DNA of 21,561 nucleotides, from positions 1 to 21,561 of the forward strand of contig ASPP01012842.1 of assembly GCA_000512085.1 (NCBI GenBank), written 5' to 3'. The DNA is from Reticulomyxa filosa (taxonomy: Eukaryota; Foraminifera; Reticulomyxidae). The position numbers and the translations under genes are program-made. Shown here piece after piece: positions 1 through 8,935 of the stretch. A model generated the notes under the pieces. It was given only the letters and a program-made list of their open reading frames with translations, ran no database searches and was not told where the DNA came from. How positions within the stretch are numbered: the stretch's first letter is position 1; each line of letters opens with the position of its first letter.

Positions 1-18
1 CAACAACAACAACAACAA
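1..18 (+). repeat. (CAA)6 microsatellite encoding poly-Gln
   Basis: Six CAA triplets at the window edge, in frame with the 14-3-3-like ORF, encode Gln6 followed by a Ser/Thr/Gln-rich stretch. The repeat may continue upstream. It falls in the linker before helix 5. Confidence 0.8.
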
Positions 19-792
19 AGTAATCAGACAGCGACGACGACACAGGGATCAACGGATCATTGGGACTTGGAAGCGTATATTTGGAAGGAATTGCATAACA
101 GGGACAGAGAGTGCAGTGACATATTTGTGCAATTGACCCATGGCAATGAGTGCGTGTATTGGTGCAAGATGATTGGGGACTTGTACCAAATCGAATGTGA
201 GTTGATGGGAGACGACTCGATCGACTCGGATACCAAACTTATAAGCCAATGGAAAACACTTGGCTTTTATTCTATTGCTCAATGCATTGCTTGTCGACAC
301 TTGCAACCCTTTGCTCCTGTCGTCTTGGCTTTGGCCTTCAACTCCGCTAGGGTATACTTCCGTCTTCTTGCTCGACCGCAAACCGCCTTTCTTTCTCTTC
401 TGCGTGCCTACATGCGCGCTGTCACATTCCTACAGTCACAAATGCCGGGCTTTGACGTCTTCTTGCGCAAATACAAATTGCTACCTGTTGTCCCTGCTTT
501 CGCTGATACCAATGCGTCGAAATTCATTCTCTTTGAACAGCCTGAAGAAGAAGGAGAAGAGGAGGAAGTGACAGTAAGACTGAGAGTGGAAGCAGAACCG
601 GAAGAGGATGAGGAGAAGCGGGAAAACAATGACGATAATGATGAGGAAAAAGAAGTCAAAAGAAACCTTTGTTCTGATAAAGAGAAAAAAATTGATCAAA
701 CTGTTCACGAATTTCAATTGAAACATAATGATACCTTACTTTTACTGCAACAGTTGCACCATCAACTTACAAACTGGTTTCCTTTTCAATGA
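1..792 (+). CDS. Divergent 14-3-3 family protein, C-terminal part (partial at 5' side)
   Basis: The frame is open from base 1 to the TGA at 790-792, so the start lies upstream of the window. The visible part corresponds to 14-3-3 helices 5 to 9. Seen: VYWCKMIGDLYQ (154-189) matches the helix-5 motif VFYLKMKGDYYR; LQPFAPVVLALAFN (301-342) matches LQPTHPIRLGLALN of helix 7, keeping the Asn that contacts ligand backbone; DTLLLLQQLHHQLTNW (730-777) matches helix 9 DSTLIMQLLRDNLTLW. 14-3-3 proteins are dimeric cytosolic adaptors that bind phosphoserine/threonine peptides. Here the Arg-Tyr pair that holds the phosphate is Gln-Ile (187-192), so canonical phosphopeptide binding is doubtful. About 98 residues (436-729), with a Glu/Asp-rich core at 538-654, separate helices 8 and 9, where ordinary family members have about eight. 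A (CAA)6 poly-Gln run opens the visible part, before helix 5. Family assignment is firm; function as an adaptor is inference. Confidence 0.85.
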   Translation, partial: QQQQQQSNQTATTTQGSTDHWDLEAYIWKELHNRDRECSDIFVQLTHGNECVYWCKMIGDLYQIECELMGDDSIDSDTKLISQWKTLGFYSIAQCIACRHLQPFAPVVLALAFNSARVYFRLLARPQTAFLSLLRAYMRAVTFLQSQMPGFDVFLRKYKLLPVVPAFADTNASKFILFEQPEEEGEEEEVTVRLRVEAEPEEDEEKRENNDDNDEEKEVKRNLCSDKEKKIDQTVHEFQLKHNDTLLLLQQLHHQLTNWFPFQ

Positions 793-2057
793 ATTTTCTG
801 TTGCTTTTTTGGAGGAAAAAAAGCTCGTGCAGAACATGCATATACAAAATATGTACGTTATGTATGGAGGGTCTCGTATTCGTAACTTAATTGGTAGTTG
901 CTAGGGCAAAAAAAATGACATTGTCTATTATGCTTTGCTCACAAGAGCACATTCTAATACTCAGCAATACAAATTTTGTCAATCATTTTTATTATTGGCT
1001 AGTAATAATTGTTCGATGCTAGTTTTATTCATTATTGAAAATTGATTTAAAAGAAATATAAGATTCTCAATTTGATAAGCCCAATTCAAGTAATAATACA
1101 AAAAGCTATTCAGCTGGGGCATATCAGTAAAAAGAAAGTAATGCTTTATTAACCAAATTATTTATTCACAATAATTAGATTTTTTTTGTTTAAAATACTA
1201 TTGTTTAATTTTATTACTAATTTAAATTTTTTTGTACTTTAAAGATATAAAATACAAAACTTAAATAAACGCTTTTGCATATAGTCAATTTGACTTTCTT
1301 TTAAAGTGCAAAAAATATTTAAAATATTTTTATTAGTAAATATAATTTTTTATTTTAACTGTTTCAAACAATATTATTCACAAATACAGTGATATCGGTT
1401 ATGAATGCTATTGCGAATCGAAAATCTTGTGACGAAAAGGAGAAGCAAACGAAAGAGAATTGATTGAAGCTGTTTATGTCACTACATCACATTTGATAGG
1501 TAAAACTCGCGACTAGACGCACAAAGCTTATACTATCATTAGCGCAACTGCTTCTTCTTGTTGCAGAACTCAAAGTCCAAAATCTAACTGTTCTTTTAAT
1601 GTCGCTATGCTGCTTTTGCTCATTTATCGTTTCATTGTATTATTTTTTTTTTATATTATTATCATTGTCATTAGAATTGTCTCTTATTCTAGAATTACTT
1701 CATCATCGATATTTACGTTGCTATTTGCACGCTAACTTGCGTTTAGATGATGTTATATAATGTACGTTCAAAAATATATTTATGTCAAATGTTAGATAAT
1801 ATCGATTGTGTAAATGCTTTTACTCTTGATTGATCAGCTACTTTATAATATAATAAATTCTTTTTACTTTTTTCATTTTTTATCTAAGTATCTTGTCAAA
1901 GCTAATTTTTCAATTAAGACAATTTGTCATATTTATAACAACAAAAAATAAACACAATAAAACTATTACTAATGATATGTTGTGAAAAGCTTTGTGTATA
2001 TATTATATTGACATGTAGGGAAAGTAAATACATTAAATCATTAAATACTAACGGAAC

Positions 2058-2083
2058 GGTGGGACCACCAGTGGGTTAAAACC
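2058..2083. other. GC-rich island with overlapping hairpins
   Basis: Within a long AT-rich stretch, three short perfect inverted repeats overlap: GGTGG/CCACC (2058-2069), CCAC/GTGG (2065-2074) and GGTT/AACC (2074-2083). The first two share bases, so they exclude each other. The function is unknown; it could be part of a small RNA, a transposon end or chance. Confidence 0.4.
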
Positions 2084-3079
2084 ATCCTCTTAGCACTACT
2101 AGCTTTCATCTTGTTTTACTTGTTTCTTTACTTGCGTTGTAATTATTTTCTTTAATTAACTTTCTTTTACTGAAATTACTCTATTGGAACTAAGTTCCTT
2201 TCGTATTACATTTAATCTTATCACAAGTCCCACATACATATAGTCAATTTTATTAACAATATAATATTAAAAAAAAAATTAACTTCGGCAATTGCATAAA
2301 ATAAAGCTAATATTTCTATTTTTTTATTATTACATAAAATTTAATATTTATATGTTAATGAATAATATGTATTAAACATATATAAAATTAATTTAATATT
2401 TTTGTAACTGTAATAAATATTTTTCAATTTGCATTTAATTATTTTTCTTAGTTTGCCAAATTTACTTATAATATTATATTTACTTTCTTTTTTATGACAT
2501 TGTAACATCATTATTTCGATAAGCAATTCTAATAATTTAATTGCAATAATATCATACAATATCAATTAATTTTCTTACTATCTTAATTTGCTCATTCGAC
2601 TGAAAAATTAAAATATTTATATATTTATGTAGTATATATAAAACAACTTCTGCTATGTATTTATATGTTGTAATTTTTTGCAATATTTCGACTTCTCTTT
2701 TGCACTTGTCTGTATTGTTATGTACAAATACTGCTTTTTCATATTCACAAACTCAATTATAAAAATAATTCGCCTTCGTGTTTTCGCAAAACCTTTTTAG
2801 TTCAATGACAAACAATTTTGCTTCAGTTGGTTGAATATGTACAAGAATGGAAAGCAACTCTACTACAAGTAAATAAAAAATGTACAAAAGAAAAACAAAA
2901 AGTTAGTTTGTCGATTTTTTTTACTGTGGAAAAGAAAGGCATCCTTAATAACAAAGAGCTTTTTAACAGAAAAATGTATATTCGTGGAAATGTAAGATAT
3001 GAAATATTAATTATTTATTTGAAGTTTTTTCAATCGCCAACATTCACCTTTTCTTTTATCTACATACATGATTACCAGG

Positions 3080-3094
3080 ATTGCGTAACGCAAT
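3080..3094. other. Perfect 7-bp-arm palindrome
   Basis: ATTGCGT-A-ACGCAAT is a perfect inverted repeat with a one-base centre in intergenic DNA. CTACAT at 3060-3065 and ATGTAG at 3093-3098 form a second nested pair. It could be a protein binding site or a hairpin; no role is supported. Confidence 0.4.
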
Positions 3095-3300
3095 GTAGGT
3101 GTTCAACAAAGAACTAAACAAGTACTTTTATGAAGATATACAAATTCATAGTCTGTATATTCTTACAAAAGAGAGCCCATGTTCAAAAATAATTTTGTTT
3201 TGTCTCGTTTACTTTTATTTTGATTTATTCCACAAATTTAAATTGCCAGGATCTACGATATTGGTAATAAAAAAAGGATAATTAGAGGAATATGTCATTC

Positions 3301-3420
3301 TAAAAAAAATGTACATGAAAAAAAGAAAAAGAAAAAGAAAAACAACAATCACAAAAGTTGAATGATACCAAAAGGTAGAAAAAAAAAAAGAGAAAAAATG
3401 AAAACAAAGATCACCAAAAA
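3301..3420. repeat. Purine-rich A/G low-complexity tract
   Basis: Runs of A interrupted by single G (GAAAAA-type units) dominate the plus strand just beyond the stop codon of the minus-strand PABP-like gene, so the tract probably lies in or near its 3' UTR. No coding or structural role is seen. Confidence 0.5.
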
Positions 3421-3542
3421 CAGTTTAAAATAAATGAAAGTAAACACCACATTGTTTAGCCCAAACGACGCGGACATAGAAATGATACATAAAGTTAAAA
3501 AGACAAACGAAATGAGAACATTGTATTAAAAAAAACGAAAAT

Positions 3543-5788
3543 CTATTTGTTATCCAACAATCGACAAAATTGACGCGCTCTCGCCTTTAATTTACTGGAA
3601 TCAGTAATCAATAGATTTAATTCATCTTTCGGCAGTGACAACAACATTCCGGTGAGTTTAGCGACTCGAGAAGGAAACTCTGATTGTAATTCTCGATAAA
3701 TGATATTACCAACTTCGCGTTGCTTTTCACTCCAGATACTTGAGCTATTACTGTTGTTACTAGAGACGCTGCTTGCAACACTTGCAGTAGATGACGTTTT
3801 CTTCATCGAAGTGGTAATGGATGGATCAGTCACAATTAGCTGTTGTTTTTTGTGTAAGCTTCCATCTTCAATTTTCTTTGTAAAAAAAAAAGATTTTACC
3901 TTAACAGAGTTAGCAACCGACGAGCTGCTCGAAGACTGATTGCCGACAGTGGTATTGCTGACAACACTTGGTACTGAGCTTGTTCCACTAACTTGAACAC
4001 TTGGCAAGGTTGGAATTTGATTGGGTGACCAAAGATATCTGCCATCAACGTGATTACTAACCTGGGTCGGCAAAAACGGACCGCTGTTTGGAGATGAAAT
4101 CATTATTTGGGGCGTAAATGGCAAGCCATTTGAGGTTAACTGAGGTGTGACAATACCTGAACAGGCCGACATTGGAGTGACACAATTTGTATTGCTACCC
4201 CACCAAAAAAAACAACAAACCGATGTTGAAGCTTTAAGTTATTCCTCTTCAACAACCAACATGTTGAAAAGAAATCATTACTAAACTGTGGCACAGTCAA
4301 GTACGGACTGTAATTGCCAGCGGTAACAAATCCAGTATTGGGAATTAACAACGGCGCATAACATGAAGGCATCCCTCCGTTTGCAAATCCTGAGGCTTCG
4401 CACAAGACAACATTGGGCGAACCATTCACACCTTTACCATTGCTCTGTGACAATTTGGGCAAAAAGTTATGTCCTTGTTGAACATTGGCATTATCAAAAC
4501 GAGGAACAGTCAGCGTCTGTTGATTGCCATACACGGGGGGAATCAAATTCACTCCGGTACCGCCATTCACTTGCGAGGTAAACCAGCACTGGGAATTGTT
4601 CATTCGAGTATAAGCACGCGATACATTTTCATTCACCGAACTATTTCTATGTTTGTAAAAATTATATGTACATATATACGCACATATGTAATTATATTGT
4701 GAGATCAACGTTAATTCTTTTATCACTACGTATATTATGTATTATGTAATACACATAAACAAATATGAATATATTACGTTTTTGGTCCTGTTGATGATTT
4801 GGAATTACTAGTTTCGGGCTGTTTGGTGCGACTACGTTTCGATGGAACCGAGCAGCGCACGTATTCAAACAAATTACGTTTCCATTTAACGTTCTGAATT
4901 TTTTTTTAAAAATGTGAGATGGTCCACAAAAAAAAGGGGTACGTATAAATATTGAAAACTCGACACTCTCAAACACTTTTTTTCCCATATTTTTTTTTAA
5001 AAAGAAAAAAGGGAAAAAAAAAAACTAAACACGAGTATCAGGATTGACCAATTTAACACACAATCGGGAATTGTCGCCTCCACTGGTAACAATCGAATGA
5101 TGCATTTCTTGGCACGCGCGAAGCGCATAATCGACACGGGCAAATGAAACCCATGCCACCTTTCCATTGTCCATTGGCTCACTCATTTTTTCGTCACACC
5201 AGCTGTTCGTGCCCTCTTCGTTATCTTGCGTCAACATATCACGCGTTTTGTTGAGGTCAATGTCCACAACCTCTCCAAAAGGCGAAAAATATTCCAGTAA
5301 AGAGTGTTCAGTAACGTCTCTGTACAATTGTGTTTTATGTTTTATTAATGTTTTTAGGGGGGGTTTTGCACATAATTCTTCGCAAACACGCAACAAAAAA
5401 ACGTACAATGGCAGGTTGGACACTTTCAATGTCGTCAACGTTTCTTTGCGGCTCCATACAACTTGAACCCGAATTACTGAGTCTGCGAAAACTATTTGAT
5501 CTTTTTCTGTGTCAAAAAAATAGTTTGTTTTTTTTGTGTTTGTAAAAATAAATATAAATATGTGTATATTTATACTAGCAACAATGTTCATTCAAAGACA
5601 GCAGAACTTATTGCGGCCAATCGTGCCTTTCTGCCATTGACAAATTGAATAAACGCGGTCGATTTTAACAACAATTGAACACGTTCGATTTGGATTCGTT
5701 TAATTGACCCAACATCACCAAACATATTTATTGCTTCTTCTTCGTCATAATAAAAAGGCAAGTTTATCACACGGATCCAGTTACTCAT
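3543..5788 (-). CDS. PABP-like RNA-binding protein: two RRMs plus C-terminal MLLE (PABC) domain
   Basis: Proposed exons 5788-5608, 5506-5407, 5319-5031, 4893-4778, 4646-4282 and 4156-3543; all phases agree and give 554 residues. RRM1 (about 4-78) shows RNP2 IRVINLPF and RNP1 KSTAFIQFV. RRM2 (about 85-187) shows LKVSNLP, then FSPFGEVVDIDL and RNP1 KVAWVSFA, with an acidic insertion before RNP1. A basic segment and a long Ser/Asn/Gln/Pro linker follow. The last 63 residues form an MLLE domain with AKLTGMLL, matching the KITGMLLE signature of poly(A)-binding proteins, which binds PAM2 peptides. Cytoplasmic PABPs normally have four RRMs before the MLLE; here only two divergent ones are seen, and RRM1 begins a few residues after the ATG at 5788. 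Likely an mRNA-binding protein of the PABP group; RNA specificity is unknown. Exon boundaries were inferred by hand. Confidence 0.82.
3546..3734 (-). other. MLLE (PABC) domain region
   Basis: The segment begins at WSEKQREVGN and runs to the stop. It contains KLTGMLLSLPKDELNLL, which aligns with the KITGMLLE core of PABP C-terminal domains and the following acidic/Leu helix. Known MLLE domains bind the PAM2 motif of partner proteins; that role here is inferred from similarity. Confidence 0.8.
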
Positions 5789-6297
5789 ATTGTTTTGTTT
5801 AGTCTTCTCAAACTATTTCCAACAAAAAACACAGTGGTATAATTTAAAACGCCAGAAAAAATATTGTAACATGAAGATTGATAACTTGTTGAATAAGCAA
5901 AAAATTAAAGAGATAAAGCACCAGCGTTCAAAAAACCAAAAGTTTTTTGAAGTTACTCTCTGGTCCAAAAAGCAAGATATAAATAGTAATTTGAAGTCGT
6001 GGAATTCCAACAAGATTAAAGTGTTTAAATTCTGCTAAACAAATTGGTTTACTTGAAAATAAATGAAAAATGGCAATATATCAAATGTAAAAATGAACAA
6101 GTGAGAAGGAGAAGATGGAAGAGGAAAAAAACGACAACAATTTTCGGAACACTTTTTTGGCAACACAAACAAAACAATTACAACGTCAAAAGTGAAAGGA
6201 AATGAAAGGTGGCAAATAACAAAAAAAAAAGAGCAAATTTCTTTTATTTCTTTGGAGCCACTCAATATCATAGAGTGTATTTTCACATGATCTCGTA
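5789..6297. other. Intergenic: 5' flank of PABP-like gene and 3' flank of next gene
   Basis: About 500 AT-rich bases separate the ATG of the PABP-like gene from the stop of the upstream minus-strand gene. Open frames here (5790-6038 plus, 6035-6286 minus) are Lys- or Phe-rich translations of low-complexity DNA without recognisable domains. The promoter of the PABP-like gene should lie here, but I cannot point to a specific element. Confidence 0.5.
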
Positions 6298-8555
6298 CTA
6301 ACTGATAACAACAGTATGCAATTTGGGTTTTTTGATTTGCCCCTTTGCTTGGTCTTGCACTTCTTCGATCTTTTTGCGCAGCGTTTGAATTCTTTTCTCA
6401 ATGTCTCTAATGTACGCCAGTTTGCTCAGTGCGTTGTTTTCTTCTTCGTTCACTTTCGTTCTTAGTTCATACACTATTTTTTTGGATTGTGAATTGCAAA
6501 AGGGGTAGACACAGCAACAACAATAACAACAACAATAAAATTAATGTATTAACATTTTTGAACAGCGTAGTGAGTTTCATAAGATGCTAATTCGCCACGC
6601 AGCGTTGCTATTTCTTGCATTAACTATTTCATCTCATTTGAAACAAAGAAAAAGTTAAAACATGTATTTTTTTTTTTTAAAAAAAGAGAAAGTCGAATGT
6701 ATAAACAACGAAAAAAGAACTGTATGCATTCTCTTTCGGAATGTTTCCATCCTTTGTTTGTGTCTTTCTTCGGACTGCCACTGACTGCATTATATTTTGA
6801 AAGTGTCTGAATGTAACTCGAGTGACGCATATCCACACGTACAAAACGACAAAACAAAACTCAGTAGCACTACGCAAGAATTGTGCTCTTTTAATGTCTT
6901 GGTATTTAATTAGACTTTGTTGTTCGAACAGCAATCGTTTAATTTCAACATACTCTCGCATCATTGTCTCCGCAGTTTCACGACAATTGTTGCGTGGAAT
7001 TTTGAGAAACTTAAAAAAAAAAAAAAAGTCAATCACACGATAACAATCTCAAAGATTTATATTCAATAGAAGCAATTGAGCCAAACAAAAGATAGCAAAC
7101 CTCCAAATCACTTTGGACGTGATTAGCTTGAATCTGTAGTCTTGTGAAGCGATCTTCGTATTGCAATTCCAACTTCTTTAATGCTTCTTGTATCTGTTCC
7201 TTCTCTTTGATACGCGCATCCTGCCACAATCGAACTTTGGTCTCGCTGTAGAACGTGGAGAAATGCTCTCCTTTTTCTGTGAACAACGTGTGTCGAATGT
7301 CTTGCGTTTGGTGAGACAAAATATCGATTCTGGCCTGTTTGATGCCTAAATTGACATTCATTTTCTCTTGCAACATGGTGGCCGAGGCATGCCTATCCAA
7401 CAAACCGTAATCTCCCCACGTTTGCCATTGGCTCTGCTCTATCTTCTTATCTTCCTCCGATTGAATCTGCGCGTTACCCCCATTCTTATTCTGGCTATTG
7501 CCATTCACGCTTTCCAGCAATTTCTGTTCGTTGTAATGATGATGAAATTGGAACTTTGAGGGCACCGACTCGCTCAATTGAGCGAGCAAAGGGTTTATCA
7601 ATTCATTTCTCAAATGGAGCAGCATTTCTTCTCTTTTCGTAAAATCAAATCGGGGTAGCCACACTATTCAAAAAAAAAAATATATATATATGTATATGTA
7701 TATGTATATATATGGATTGTATATCAAATATAAAGTATATTATATAATAGATAACATTGAGGATCAATTTGTGCCAAATGTTCGATGGCCATTTCAGCGG
7801 TGACATCAAACTTGTAATCAGGCAAAGGCGCTTGCTTAGGATTTTCGATGGCCACTCTTGGAACAATTCCGGCAATGTGATCCCGAATATACACACGAAT
7901 CATATTTCGAATGGCATATAACATCTTCCAATCCATAACCTCATTAACGCGTTTTTTGAACTCGTTCGACCATTTCGGTTCAAGCCATAACTCTTCCCAT
8001 GATATTCGACCACTCATCACGTGAGCTGCTACTTCGCTTCCAAACAGCTTCGACACCACTGTAAAATTTGCTCCATATTTTGCTTTTCCCAACAAATGCA
8101 ATAGTATGCGTATTTGATATTTGTGGTCTGCATGCAACAAATTTTCCAATAGCACATGCTTTTTTTGTTGGTTGTTCTTTTCCACCGCTCTGAAGCGATG
8201 ACAGGTTGAATAGATGTCCTTGCAAGACATTGTTGCTATTGTCATCGCCGCCACCGCCACCGCCGCCGCCACCGCCGCCACCGCCATCTCCTCCACCATT
8301 CTCATCACCGCCATCCAGGCCCGCTTTTCGTTCTGGAGCCTCAACTGATATTTTCAAGTTCTTCGCGTTTTCCATGTCATTGCCATTTGCAGTCGGTGTT
8401 CCGCTTGGCATTTGCCCTGCTAGTCTGTCTTCGCTCTTCAGCTCTGTCTCCAGTTGCTTTATGAATATCCCTGGAAGATTCACTTCTTCTCCTCGACGTA
8501 GCTTCTCTTTACTCTCATCCCAACGCTTCCTGCCTTCCACATATGAGGGCTTCAT
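6298..8555 (-). CDS. Unrecognised protein with C-terminal coiled coil
   Basis: Proposed exons 8555-8297, 8235-7756, 7663-7101, 7009-6874, 6784-6710, 6607-6554 and 6473-6298 keep frame and give 580 residues. Firm junctions: 7756/7663 (joins IDPQ to LWLPRFDF), 7101/7009 and 6554/6473. The 6874/6784 and 6710/6607 junctions are tentative. I do not recognise the family. The N-terminus is charged (Lys/Glu), then comes a helical region rich in aromatic and basic residues (around KYQIRILLHLLGKAKYG, MLYAIRNMIRVYIRDHI), and the last third is heptad-like Glu/Lys/Leu/Gln sequence ending in VVIS. The frame changes across a GGN tract at 8236-8296, which I treat as a 61-nt intron (GT...AG, phase 1) although its G-rich composition is unlike the other introns; a one-base insertion would explain it equally well. 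A structural or adaptor role is suggested only by the coiled coil. Confidence 0.55.
7664..7755 (-). other. Intron with TA-rich repeat
   Basis: GT at 7755-7754 and AG at 7665-7664 (TTTGAATAG acceptor) bound a 92-nt intron containing a TATATA/TATGTA simple repeat. Splicing phase 1 yields a continuous open frame on both sides. Confidence 0.75.
8236..8296 (-). repeat. (GGN)n tract, possible G-rich intron
   Basis: On the minus strand this is a run of GGC/GGT triplets. One frame reads it as poly-Gly and another as Ala/Val. It begins with GTGGAG and ends with ACAATAG, so it can be removed as a 61-nt intron in phase, restoring the frame that continues through the following exon. Alternatively, repeat-length variation causes the frame change. 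Confidence 0.5.
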
Positions 8556-8935
8556 GTTTATTATCTTTCTTATTAAAGAATTTTCAGATAAGAAGGGTTG
8601 CTTTTACGGTCGTTCATTATTGAAACTTTTCGTCACTATTTTGAGAACATCGAAATAAAATATGATGTACTTGTAAACATTTTTTAAGATCATGTAGTTT
8701 TTGCGAACCGACGTTTTTTTTCAAAAGCTTAAAAACTTGAACCAAAGATAAAATGGTTAAATTGTTTTAAACTTTCAAATGTCAAATTAAATAAAACCAA
8801 CAACCCCCCTCTTTCGTTCCATACAAACAAAAATTGACCATTTGTGTGCAACACTACAAAAACCAATTGCAACTTCAAGACCAATGCCAACAATAATAAC
8901 AAAAAAAAAGATATTAAATGAAAAAAAAATCAGTC
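8556..8935. other. Intergenic between kinesin 3' end and coiled-coil gene 5' end
   Basis: About 380 AT-rich bases. It should hold the kinesin 3' UTR and the promoter of the downstream minus-strand gene. No element is recognised. The 67-residue minus-strand frame at 8787-8990 is mostly an out-of-frame reading of the last kinesin exon. Confidence 0.5.

Larger units (their letters stand above)
793..3542. other. AT-rich intergenic region, no gene recognised
   Basis: This 2.75 kb stretch lies between the convergent ends of the 14-3-3-like and PABP-like genes, so it should hold both 3' UTRs. It is strongly AT-rich with stop codons in all frames. The longest open frames (2341-2565 minus, 2818-3117 plus, 3099-3281 plus) are low-complexity or lack an ATG near a convincing domain. 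A GC-richer hairpin island lies at 2051-2090 and a purine-rich stretch at 3301-3420. I saw no tRNA or rRNA signature. Confidence 0.6.

Noticed and set aside
2818-3117. 99-codon plus-strand ORF in AT-rich DNA
   Set aside because: It opens with a non-ATG codon, has Lys/Phe/Ile-biased composition typical of AT-rich random sequence and shows no motif.
5790-6038. 82-codon plus-strand ORF rich in Lys/Asn
   Set aside because: Low-complexity translation in the promoter region of the PABP-like gene, with no motif.
8206-8658. 150-residue plus-strand ORF with a poly-Pro run
   Set aside because: It is the complement of the GGN tract and of the minus-strand exon; the Pro run is the antisense reading of the Gly-coding repeat and there is no domain.
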